44,963 nt of DNA. Source: an uncultured Pelagibacteraceae bacterium. GTDB lineage: Bacteria > Pseudomonadota > Alphaproteobacteria > Pelagibacterales > Pelagibacteraceae. Below the pieces are notes generated by a model, which was given only the letters and a program-made list of their open reading frames with translations, was not told the DNA's origin and ran no database searches. Location: the NCBI GenBank assembly GCA_902558585.1, contig CACEEO010000004.1:1-44963 (forward strand), given 5' to 3'. Numbering within the stretch: position 1 is the stretch's first letter; every line of letters starts with the position of its first letter. Both the position numbers and the translations under genes were made by a program. Shown here piece after piece: positions 1 to 7,557 of this stretch.

Positions 1-636
1 ATGTCTTTTCAAAATGGTATTGGTCATGAAGCAATTATTCAAAGTATTGTGGGTAATGAAAAAGTAATTGGTGGGACAACTACTCAAGCTTCAAACATTT
101 TAGGACCAGGTCATATAATGAATCATGGTTCGTTACCATCTTGGATTGGTGAGTACGAGGGAGGAATTACTGATAGAATTAAAGAAATAGCAGATACTTT
201 TACAGCACATAATCTTGAAATGATTGCTGCAGAAGATGTAAAGAAAAGAAAATGGATGAAGCTTTTTGCTTTAACAGCAATTGGACCATTATCTGCAATT
301 TTTGATCTTCATCATACTGATTTATATATAAATAATAAAGCAAACGAAGTATCTCGAGGATTGGGTAAAGAAATAATTTTAGAAACTAGGGAAGTTGCAC
401 TTGCTGATGGTGTAAATGTGTCCGAAGATGAATGCTTATTTATGTTCAATAAAATTGTAGATTCAATGCAAACTAACAAGTCATCTATGGCTTTTGACGT
501 TCAATACAAGAGAAAAACCGAAATAGATTTTATTAGTGGAGCAGTTTCAAAAATAGGTAAAAAACATGGTGTAAAAACACCTTTAAATGATCTTATGTAT
601 AAAATGATTAAAGTGAAAGAAGGTATGTACAGCTAA
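1..636 (+). CDS. 2-dehydropantoate 2-reductase (ApbA/PanE-like), 5' end cut by window edge
   Basis: This is the C-terminal two thirds of a ketopantoate-reductase family protein, which reduces 2-dehydropantoate with NADPH in pantothenate synthesis; many paralogues act on other 2-keto acids. The visible part starts with the family motif 'QNGIGHEA', then 'GGTTTQASNILGPGH', followed by the all-helical C-terminal domain with 'KKRKWMKL'. The family is usually about 300 residues, and the N-terminal GxGxxG Rossmann fold is missing. The ATG at base 1 is therefore almost certainly an internal Met and the gene begins upstream of the window. The stop codon directly abuts the next start (TAAATG), so it heads or continues an operon with two oxygenases and a dehydrogenase. 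That company suggests a catabolic paralogue rather than the true panE (inference). Confidence 0.8.
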   Translation: MSFQNGIGHEAIIQSIVGNEKVIGGTTTQASNILGPGHIMNHGSLPSWIGEYEGGITDRIKEIADTFTAHNLEMIAAEDVKKRKWMKLFALTAIGPLSAIFDLHHTDLYINNKANEVSRGLGKEIILETREVALADGVNVSEDECLFMFNKIVDSMQTNKSSMAFDVQYKRKTEIDFISGAVSKIGKKHGVKTPLNDLMYKMIKVKEGMYS

Positions 637-1506
637 ATGCTCAGTACAAATAAATTAAAAAAAATCAAAAGTAACTTTCCTGTTTTAGTTGGAGACAACG
701 TTGTTTCGAAAAAAATCTGTAATTTATTAATTAAAGAAATAAGCAACTCAAAATCATTTGATGATATGATTATGGGAGGTAGAAGCAGGATTAATAAAGG
801 TTCTAAAAATTTTAATTTATATATTAAAAATTCAGTTAACTCTGCAAAACTTTTTAAGCTTTTTAATAGTAAGTCTTTTTATAAAAAAATTGAAAATCTT
901 TTTACAAAAAATTTTAAGGATGGATCATGGGTAAATTTACATAAACCAAAATCATTTAATCCTAAAAAGTTCACTATAAAAAAAAAATTAAATTCTAGTG
1001 AATTAAAAAAAATGTTGGGTAACAACTATACAAATCCTAAAGTAAATTTAGATATAGACTTTTCGGTATCAAAGGGAGGGTATAGATTGAGACCTCATCG
1101 GGATGATATAACTAGATTATATAATTTCTTAATTTATTTAACAGACATTCCAAAAAAGAATGGTGGGTCTCTCACTATTTATAGAAAAAAAGCAAAAAAA
1201 AATTTAAGAAAAAGCTTTAGAAGATTTCCAAAAATAACCGAACTTGAAATAGTGAAGTCTTTTACGCCAAAAAAAGGAACCGTTGTTTTTTTTCAGTCTA
1301 CTCCAAATTCCTATCATGGCGTGAAGCGGTTTATAGAAAGAAATTGTCCAAAACGTTTTTTCATTTATGGAAGTTATGCCTTAAATAAACCGGCTATATG
1401 GAATTACAAAGGGATTTCATATTATCCGCACATAATTAGCACCAAAAAAAGAATGTTAACCTCTTTTCATGATGCGAACTATTTAACCACAGCACCAAAA
1501 CATTGA
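637..1506 (+). CDS. 2-oxoglutarate/Fe(II)-dependent oxygenase (prolyl-hydroxylase-like fold)
   Basis: The C-terminal half carries the double-stranded beta-helix signature of 2OG/Fe(II) oxygenases. The HxD pair is visible at H154/D156 ('PHRDD'), the distal His at H227 ('SYHGV'), and a following Arg-rich strand 'RFFIYGS' would hold the 2OG-binding base. The strand 'YNFLIYLTDIPKKNGG' between them is typical of the family. The N-terminal half (about 130 residues) is very Lys/Asn-rich and I do not recognise it. The start directly follows the stop of the upstream reductase, so the genes are translationally linked. Substrate is unknown. The neighbouring PhyH oxygenase and hydroxyacid dehydrogenase suggest stepwise oxidation of a small organic molecule, but protein or lipid modification is equally possible. 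Confidence 0.75.
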   Translation: MLSTNKLKKIKSNFPVLVGDNVVSKKICNLLIKEISNSKSFDDMIMGGRSRINKGSKNFNLYIKNSVNSAKLFKLFNSKSFYKKIENLFTKNFKDGSWVNLHKPKSFNPKKFTIKKKLNSSELKKMLGNNYTNPKVNLDIDFSVSKGGYRLRPHRDDITRLYNFLIYLTDIPKKNGGSLTIYRKKAKKNLRKSFRRFPKITELEIVKSFTPKKGTVVFFQSTPNSYHGVKRFIERNCPKRFFIYGSYALNKPAIWNYKGISYYPHIISTKKRMLTSFHDANYLTTAPKH

Positions 1507-1534
1507 AATATTGTTAATGATAAAATAAATTTTA

Positions 1535-2521
1535 ATGATGACAAATAGTCTTCAAAAAAAATTATATGAGAATGGGTACTTGATTGTTAAAAATGTACTT
1601 AACTTTAGAAGAGACTTAAAACCAATTCTAAATGATATGGAATTTGTTATGGATTGTCTCATCCAAAAATATGCAAAAAAAAGAGATATAAAAAAAGCTC
1701 TTAATTTTGATTTTAAAAAAAAATATTCATATATCTCAAAGCTTAATATTTATGATTTGGATCAGTATTTTAATACCCGATTGCCAAGAGACCACGTAAA
1801 AAAAGATAGTGATTATTTTGCTACTCAATCATTATGGAATTTAATTACTAATAAAAAAATTTTGGATGTTGTAGAAAAAATTTTAGGTAAAGAAATAATG
1901 TCTAACCCTGTTCAAAATACTAGAATTAAACAACCTGAAAAAAAATTACCCGAGGGATCAATTCATGATGGTTTAAGCGGCAGAACACCATGGCATCAAG
2001 ATGCTGCTGTTTTAAATTCAAGAGGACAAAAATTAACTGACATGGTTACTGTATGGATCCCTTTTACTAAAACAACTAAGAAAAATGGATGCATGATTAC
2101 AGTAAAAAAGATAAATAAAATGGGATTATTAAATCATGTATCAGGATACAGAGGGCAAGTAGAATTAAAAAATAGTAAATTACTTGATGACATGGAGCAT
2201 ATTTATTTAGAAGCAAATGTTGGAGATATAATATTATTGCATAAACATTCTATACATTGCTCTTTACCAAACAGATCAAATGATTTTAGGATAAGTGCTG
2301 ATCTTAGATATAATGTTGCTGGACAACCATCAGGTAGAGAACCACTTCCAAATTTTTATGTAAGAAGTAAAAATAAAAAAAATCTCGAAGTTCAAAACTT
2401 TAAACAATGGTTATCTCTATGGGAAAAGGCAAAAGAAAAATGTATACCAAGAAAATATGCCTTTAAATATCCACTTCCAACGTATAAAAATAATAAAAGA
2501 GACTTATCTAATTTAGTTTAA
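1535..2521 (+). CDS. Phytanoyl-CoA dioxygenase (PhyH) family protein
   Basis: A 328-residue PhyH-superfamily non-haem iron oxygenase. The iron ligands are visible as H154-x-D156 in 'PWHQDAAV' and H241 in 'IHCSLPN', with the 2OG-binding Arg expected in the following 'FRISADLRYN' strand. Bacterial PhyH proteins hydroxylate diverse small molecules (phosphonates, betaines, acyl-CoAs and others), so the substrate cannot be read from sequence. The ORF begins with two consecutive ATG codons 28 bases after the previous stop, and no strong Shine-Dalgarno is visible. It lies in a four-gene same-strand run with a ketopantoate-reductase-like protein, another 2OG oxygenase and a D-2-hydroxyacid dehydrogenase, which points to one shared pathway (inference). 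Confidence 0.82.
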   Translation: MMTNSLQKKLYENGYLIVKNVLNFRRDLKPILNDMEFVMDCLIQKYAKKRDIKKALNFDFKKKYSYISKLNIYDLDQYFNTRLPRDHVKKDSDYFATQSLWNLITNKKILDVVEKILGKEIMSNPVQNTRIKQPEKKLPEGSIHDGLSGRTPWHQDAAVLNSRGQKLTDMVTVWIPFTKTTKKNGCMITVKKINKMGLLNHVSGYRGQVELKNSKLLDDMEHIYLEANVGDIILLHKHSIHCSLPNRSNDFRISADLRYNVAGQPSGREPLPNFYVRSKNKKNLEVQNFKQWLSLWEKAKEKCIPRKYAFKYPLPTYKNNKRDLSNLV

Positions 2522-2537
2522 TATTTATAAATAATTA

Positions 2538-3461
2538 ATGACTAAAATTTTAATTACTGAATTCATCAACCAAAATAGTTTAGAAAATTTAAATAAAAAA
2601 TTTGATGTTAACTACGATGAAAAATTATGTGAGGATGAAAAAGAAATAATTAAAATAATTGGAGACTATGATGGTCTAATTGTAAGAAATAAAACTCAAG
2701 TAAATTTAGATATTTTAAAAAATGCATTTAAATTAAAATTTATTGGAAGGTTAGGTGTTGGTTTGGACAATATTGATACAGAATATTGTAAAAATAAAAA
2801 CATTCATGTTCAGCCAGCTACAGGAATGAATGCAGACTCTGTTGCTGAATATGTTGTTTCTTCATCAATGTTTCTTATAAAAAAAATCCCAATGTTTCAC
2901 AATGGAACAATTAAAGGTGAATGGCCAAGAACAACAATTAAGTCGACAGAAATAAAACAAAAGAATTTAGGAATAATTGGATTTGGCACAATTGGAAAAA
3001 AAGTTGCTGAGTATTCTTTAAAAAACGGTTTAAAAATTTTGGCCTACGATCCTTATATTAAGGAATTAAATGATAAAGAAATTGATGCTAAATTATCAAG
3101 TTTAAATGAGATATATGAAAAATCAGATATCATTTCCATACACCTACCTTTAACAGATGAAACCAAAAATATGATAAATAAATCATCATTTTCTCAAATG
3201 AAAAATAAACCGATTATAATAAATACTTCTAGAGGAAGCATCATAAATGAAAGTGATTTAATTGAAGCTTACCATAAAAATATTATTTCTGGCTTTGCTC
3301 TAGACGTGTTTGAAAAAGAACCAATAGAGAGTGAATTTTATAACAAAATAAAACCAGGTATGAATTGTATATTAACACCTCATATTTCTGGTGTAACAAC
3401 AGAGTCAAACATCAGAGTAAGTGACTTTATAGTTAAAAAAATTACAGATTTTTTTAACTAA
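2538..3461 (+). CDS. D-isomer-specific 2-hydroxyacid dehydrogenase (SerA-like)
   Basis: An NAD-dependent D-2-hydroxyacid dehydrogenase of the phosphoglycerate dehydrogenase type, 307 residues. It has an N-terminal substrate domain with 'RLGVGLDNID', the nucleotide motif 'GIIGFGTIG' near residue 145, and the catalytic triad Arg in 'NTSRGSI', Glu in 'FEKEPIE' and His in 'LTPHISG'. There is no C-terminal ACT regulatory domain, so it is the short form and need not be the serine-pathway enzyme. It follows the PhyH oxygenase by 16 bases on the same strand. A hydroxylase followed by a hydroxyacid dehydrogenase makes a sensible oxidation sequence. Its last 8 bases overlap the convergent Gfo/Idh gene. 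The family is certain; the substrate is not. A second paralogue lies at 9555. Confidence 0.85.
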   Translation: MTKILITEFINQNSLENLNKKFDVNYDEKLCEDEKEIIKIIGDYDGLIVRNKTQVNLDILKNAFKLKFIGRLGVGLDNIDTEYCKNKNIHVQPATGMNADSVAEYVVSSSMFLIKKIPMFHNGTIKGEWPRTTIKSTEIKQKNLGIIGFGTIGKKVAEYSLKNGLKILAYDPYIKELNDKEIDAKLSSLNEIYEKSDIISIHLPLTDETKNMINKSSFSQMKNKPIIINTSRGSIINESDLIEAYHKNIISGFALDVFEKEPIESEFYNKIKPGMNCILTPHISGVTTESNIRVSDFIVKKITDFFN

Positions 3462-4536
3462 TTATTTCTTCTAGATTTATTAATCGACCTTGTTTTATTG
3501 ATTGTTCTGCAGCCTCTCCCACAGCAACAGCAATTAAACCATCTTCTAATGAAACCTCTGGATCTGAATTATTTTCAATAGCTTTCAAAAAAGCTAAGTG
3601 TTCGTAGTAAGTAGATCCATGATGGTGGCCGGCCTCAAGAATTTTTTTATCTACTTTAATATTTTCGATATGTGTTTTACCATCTCTCATTCCAATTCTT
3701 ATATTTGATGAGGTTTTACCTGAGTCATCGGAGGGCACTGAAGTTTCAATTTTTCCTTTATTTCCTGTGGCTACAAGCTCTTCTTGCATGTCAGAATTTT
3801 CTGCAAACATACAAAGTTCAAGCAAACTTCTTGCTCCATTTTCAAAATTTACAATTACATAGGCATTATCAATGATGTCTGGCTTTTTTCCATTATACAC
3901 TTCATCTAAATGGTTAACGTCTTGACCACCACTTGCATAAACACTGAGTGGCTTACTTTGGATAATCAATCTCATTAAATCAAAGAAATGGCAGCATTTT
4001 TCAACAAGTGTACCACCGGTATTTTCTTCAAAACGATTCCAATCATTTACTTTTTTTAAAAAAGGAAATCTATGTTCCCTTATGGTTAAAGTTTTTAAAT
4101 TACCAATTTTGTTATTATGAATTTCATTAATAAACTTTGAAACTGGCGGCATATATCTATACTCCATCGCAGTCCAAAATACTGAAGGATAATCTTTTGT
4201 AAGTTTTCTTATTTCTAAACAATCTTTTGTATTAGTGCATAATGGTTTTTCAACTAATATGTGTTTTTTAGTTTTGATTACATCTTTCAAGATTTCTATA
4301 TGAGTAAAGTTAGGAGATGAAATTAAGTATACATCAACAATATTTTTTTTAATCATTTCTAAATGATTTTTAAAACATAAAACTTTTGTTTTTAGAATTT
4401 CTTTACACTGATTTAATGAATCTTCATGAGGATCAGCAAGTGCAACTACTTCGGCATTATCAATTAATGATATATTTAAAATATGTTCTCGAGCCATTGT
4501 CCCTGCTCCAATAATTCCATATTTTATTTTTTTCAT
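3454..4536 (-). CDS. Gfo/Idh/MocA family oxidoreductase
   Basis: A 360-residue NAD(P)-dependent oxidoreductase. The N-terminal Rossmann fold begins 'YGIIGAGTMA', the conserved Lys-Pro of 'VEKPL' lies near residue 95, and a C-terminal alpha/beta substrate domain follows with the characteristic 'GGTLVEKCCHFFDLMR' segment. Family members oxidise or reduce sugars, inositols and related polyols. The gene runs opposite to the four-gene oxygenase cassette, and the two stop codons overlap in the 8-base string TTAACTAA, leaving no room for a conventional terminator. Whether it works with the cassette or merely abuts it cannot be told. Two more family members lie at 11956 and 13080. The specific substrate is unknown. 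Confidence 0.85.
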   Translation of the reverse strand: MKKIKYGIIGAGTMAREHILNISLIDNAEVVALADPHEDSLNQCKEILKTKVLCFKNHLEMIKKNIVDVYLISSPNFTHIEILKDVIKTKKHILVEKPLCTNTKDCLEIRKLTKDYPSVFWTAMEYRYMPPVSKFINEIHNNKIGNLKTLTIREHRFPFLKKVNDWNRFEENTGGTLVEKCCHFFDLMRLIIQSKPLSVYASGGQDVNHLDEVYNGKKPDIIDNAYVIVNFENGARSLLELCMFAENSDMQEELVATGNKGKIETSVPSDDSGKTSSNIRIGMRDGKTHIENIKVDKKILEAGHHHGSTYYEHLAFLKAIENNSDPEVSLEDGLIAVAVGEAAEQSIKQGRLINLEEIIS

Positions 4537-4566
4537 ATTCTGTTTGTATCAGTTTAATTTAAAAAC

Positions 4567-5916
4567 TTAATCAATACTTAGCCCGCTTGGCACTTTATCT
4601 GGTTTACCTAGTGGTCTCTGATTTCCACTTCTGCCAGTTAAAGATTCGAGAAAAGAAACAAGTTCATCAATTTCTTTATCATTCAATTCTATAGGCTGTA
4701 TGTCAATGCTTGAGAGAATTCTGTCTTGTTCCCTTTTGTCTGAAAAAGTTACGAAATCAATTTCCTCTAACCAAGGTGCCTTAGGTAAATTTGCATATTC
4801 AGGTTTCCAATTCTTATTCATTTTTATTGGATTTAAATGATGCTTAATTATTGATTTTAAAGTTGGATAAGCACCATTATGACCGTAAGGAGCTGTTAAA
4901 GAAACGTTTCTTAATGCTGGCGTTTTAAATTTATACATATCGTTTATATTATCCGTTTCGACCATTCGTCCAACGTCACGTGCATAAGGATCAAAAGGCC
5001 TTGTCCTCCCAGGACCAAATTGGGGAATTCCTATTGAATGAAATTTTTGATCTGACAACAAAGATCCTGAATGACAAGAACTACAGTTTGCTTTTCCATA
5101 AAATAAATTCATCCCATTTATTTGCTTTAAAGTTAAAGCTTGTTTATCTCCATTTAAATATTCGTCAAAAGGAGAGTCGAAAGATGTCCATTCATGAATT
5201 TCAAATGCAGCAATCGAATTAACAATATGTGTAATTTTAATATCTAAAGGACTGTTTACATCATCAAAAGCATTTTTAAATAATTCAACATATTCTGGAA
5301 TTCCTCTAATCCTGTGGGTAATTACAGGCCAAACTCTATCGATTCTCATACTATCTTTTCCAACTTTTGAGACCAAACCTATAATTTCATTTTCACCTGG
5401 ATTTCCTGCCATCTCAAACTGTCTCGTCATTGGAAATAAAGCTTGAACTGCAACTATATTATCAAGCCCTTTAGGAAGAGCTTCTTGAGCAGGTGTATTA
5501 AAACCGTTACCAAATATATTTGATTTGGTAACTCTTCCATCGTGTAACAAAGTTGTGATATTTTTAAATCCTAAATTCCATAAAGCTAAAGCATTTCTTG
5601 GAATTCGTTTTTTTATTTTATCATCATTCTTGCCTGCAGTTCTCTCTAACCCTATTCCTTGACCTCCTTCACCAATGCCCAAAGAAAGTCCATCTGAACC
5701 ACCTAGATCATGACTATGACATGTTGCGCAGGCTATATTTCGGTTTGCAGATAAAATTTTGTCATGGAATAAAAGTCTTCCAATTTTAACTTTTTCTATA
5801 TCAACTTTATGGAAATCTTCGTTCTTTAATGGTTTTGGTAATTCAGTTGCGTAAGTTTTATTTACTGAAATTAAAAATGGAATTATAAATATTATTATTT
5901 TTAAATGATTAAATAT
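4567..5916 (-). CDS. Di-haem cytochrome c peroxidase / MauG-like protein, start codon unresolved
   Basis: A periplasmic di-haem c-type protein of the CcpA/MauG family, which reduces peroxide or oxidises partner substrates using electrons from cytochrome c. Counting from the proposed start, haem-binding CxxCH motifs are 'CATCH' near residue 63 and 'CSSCH' near residue 278. 'FHDKILSANRNIACATC' is the classic N-terminal family signature. A hydrophobic stretch 'IIIFIIPFLIS' followed by 'NKTYA' looks like a signal peptide. The ORF track extends to 6330, but that extension is antisense to the Sel1 gene and is not family-like. No ATG, GTG or TTG lies in frame close before the signal peptide, and I chose an ATA at 5916 as a placeholder. 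Alternatives are a TTG at 5988, or an ATG at 5945 if one A is missing from a short A-run. Function is confident; the start is not. Confidence 0.8.
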   Translation of the reverse strand: MFNHLKIIIFIIPFLISVNKTYATELPKPLKNEDFHKVDIEKVKIGRLLFHDKILSANRNIACATCHSHDLGGSDGLSLGIGEGGQGIGLERTAGKNDDKIKKRIPRNALALWNLGFKNITTLLHDGRVTKSNIFGNGFNTPAQEALPKGLDNIVAVQALFPMTRQFEMAGNPGENEIIGLVSKVGKDSMRIDRVWPVITHRIRGIPEYVELFKNAFDDVNSPLDIKITHIVNSIAAFEIHEWTSFDSPFDEYLNGDKQALTLKQINGMNLFYGKANCSSCHSGSLLSDQKFHSIGIPQFGPGRTRPFDPYARDVGRMVETDNINDMYKFKTPALRNVSLTAPYGHNGAYPTLKSIIKHHLNPIKMNKNWKPEYANLPKAPWLEEIDFVTFSDKREQDRILSSIDIQPIELNDKEIDELVSFLESLTGRSGNQRPLGKPDKVPSGLSID

Positions 5917-6375
5917 CTTTTTATACTTTTGTTTCTTCCATCCATAGTATTTGCAGAAATAGAAAATGCTCGAGATTTGATGGAGCAAGGAAAATTTAAA
6001 GAAGCTATGGAAGAACTTATGCCAGCGGCTAGATCTGGTAATGCTGATGCTGAGGAGCTTATTGGTATTATGTACGCTATGGGTCTTGGTGTTGAAAGAG
6101 ATGATGTTAGAGCTTTTGAATGGTATCTCAGATCCTCTATGAAAGGTCATCCTGGTGCTCAATCTGGTGTTGGGTGGTATTACGAAATTGGCAGAGGACT
6201 TCCTGCTCCCGATCTTGTTAGAGCTTATATGTGGTACGGTTTGTCTGCTATTGGTGGAGATCCTGACGCTGCAATTTCTCAGGAAGAAGTTATTAAAAAA
6301 ATGACTCCTGAACAAATTGAAAAAGCTCATATTCTCATAAAAGATTATAAATCTTGGATATATCCTTTTAGATAA
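5905..6375 (+). CDS. Exported Sel1-like repeat (SLR/TPR) protein
   Basis: A 156-residue protein with a convincing signal peptide ('MIKYLFILLFLPSIVFA', cleaved before 'EIEN') and two to three Sel1-like repeats. The repeat signature appears in 'GNADAEELIGIMYAMGLGV' and 'AFEWYLRSSMKGHPGAQ', then again around 'AYMWYGLSAIGGDPDA'. Sel1 repeats form helical solenoids that bind other proteins in the periplasm, so it is probably an adaptor or structural protein rather than an enzyme. Its start overlaps or nearly touches the divergent di-haem peroxidase gene. Its complementary strand is open in one frame over its whole length, which inflates the neighbouring ORF call. No Shine-Dalgarno is visible. Partner unknown. 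Confidence 0.82.
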   Translation: MIKYLFILLFLPSIVFAEIENARDLMEQGKFKEAMEELMPAARSGNADAEELIGIMYAMGLGVERDDVRAFEWYLRSSMKGHPGAQSGVGWYYEIGRGLPAPDLVRAYMWYGLSAIGGDPDAAISQEEVIKKMTPEQIEKAHILIKDYKSWIYPFR

Positions 6376-6415
6376 TGAGGCGAACTTAAATCCGCCCCAT
6401 TATATTAATTTGTAA

Positions 6416-7468
6416 TTACAAATCTTTTTTGTATGCGCTCGATGCTCTTTTCTCTGCACTCGCTACAGCTTTTGTTAAAGCGTTAAAAATTTCTTTTCCA
6501 CCTTTAACATTAGCTTTAAACCAATCATACACTGGGCTAGCTTCTTTTTTAAAACTAGCTTTTTGATCAGGCGTAGGAACGTATAAATCTCCACCACCTG
6601 CTACAAAGTCCTCATAAGCTTTGATTGATTTTCTCTTAGGAGAAGCAAAAGTTGCTTGTTGCAAAGCATAGAAACCATCAGTCACAACTTTTTTAAGATC
6701 TGTTGACATTGATTGATATTTTGCATTATTCATCCACCATAATGCTCCCATGTATGCATGACCATCTAAAGTAACATATTTTAGACCTGCATCAGGAAAC
6801 TTCATGTTCATAATGTCAGTTATTCCATTTTTAGATCCTTCAACTACACCAGTTTGAAATGATGTAAACAATTCAGGCCATGGAATAGGAGTTGGAGATG
6901 CACCTAATGCTCTTACAAGTTCCTGAGGTAAATCAGCTACAACTGTTCTGATTTTTAAACCTTTCATGTCAGATGGATTTGCAACTCTTCTTTTTGTATT
7001 AGCAAAATTTCTCCATCCTCCGGTATTTCCAATTGTCATCAATCTAATTGAGTCATTAGAATCTTTTAGAGCCATTTTTCTCATTGTTCTTACAAAATCA
7101 CCTTGCATTACATCTTCAGCAATTCTGTCATCAGCCATTAGATAAGGTAAATCTAAAACTTGAACATACGGGAATACACCTGCGGCACCTCCAGAAGTAG
7201 AAATGTAAATATCTATACTTCCATCAGATACACCTTGTAAACACTCAGCACCTTTTGAACAAAGCTGCGTACCTACAAATAGTTCTACAGCTATTTTTCC
7301 ATTTGAAGCTGCTTCTACGTAGTTTTTAAATACTACAGCACCATCATAATCTTCATCTTGATCATTAGAGTTCATTGTCATTCTCAAGTTATAATCTGCA
7401 GCTGAAACAGATGCAGTAAAACTAATTAAGAATAATAATGAAAAAAATGATTTTATTATTTTACTCAT
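6416..7468 (-). CDS. dctP: TRAP transporter substrate-binding protein, DctP family
   Basis: The periplasmic solute receptor of a TRAP transporter, which captures an organic acid (C4-dicarboxylate, keto acid, ectoine or similar) and delivers it to the DctQM permease. The 350-residue protein has a signal peptide ending 'SFTASVSAADY' and the family core 'MKGLKIRTVVAD' followed by 'PIPWPELFTSFQTGVVEG'; the Arg here normally binds the ligand carboxylate. A strong ribosome site (AGAGAGGG) sits upstream. The gene lies 89 bases downstream of dctM in the same direction, enough for its own promoter, as suits an abundantly needed binding protein. The ligand cannot be read from sequence; the nearby hydroxyacid dehydrogenase makes a 2-hydroxy or 2-oxo acid plausible (inference). 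Confidence 0.9.
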   Translation of the reverse strand: MSKIIKSFFSLLFLISFTASVSAADYNLRMTMNSNDQDEDYDGAVVFKNYVEAASNGKIAVELFVGTQLCSKGAECLQGVSDGSIDIYISTSGGAAGVFPYVQVLDLPYLMADDRIAEDVMQGDFVRTMRKMALKDSNDSIRLMTIGNTGGWRNFANTKRRVANPSDMKGLKIRTVVADLPQELVRALGASPTPIPWPELFTSFQTGVVEGSKNGITDIMNMKFPDAGLKYVTLDGHAYMGALWWMNNAKYQSMSTDLKKVVTDGFYALQQATFASPKRKSIKAYEDFVAGGGDLYVPTPDQKASFKKEASPVYDWFKANVKGGKEIFNALTKAVASAEKRASSAYKKDL

Positions 7469-7557
7469 AATTATTTCCCTCTCTTTAAATATTTATGTAT
7501 ATAAACTATACTTAAATTGATTTAGAGAGTCTATCGATAGTAAAAAAAAAATTATAT

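Noticed and set aside
1-636. Base 1 ATG as the true start of the ketopantoate-reductase-like gene
   Set aside because: The Rossmann domain is missing and the sequence starts in the middle of the family at QNG. The gene continues upstream of the window.
5917-6330. N-terminal extension of the di-haem peroxidase in the ORF track (587 aa)
   Set aside because: It is antisense to the Sel1-repeat gene, which has a good signal peptide and repeats. The extension shows no family similarity and precedes a normal signal peptide.
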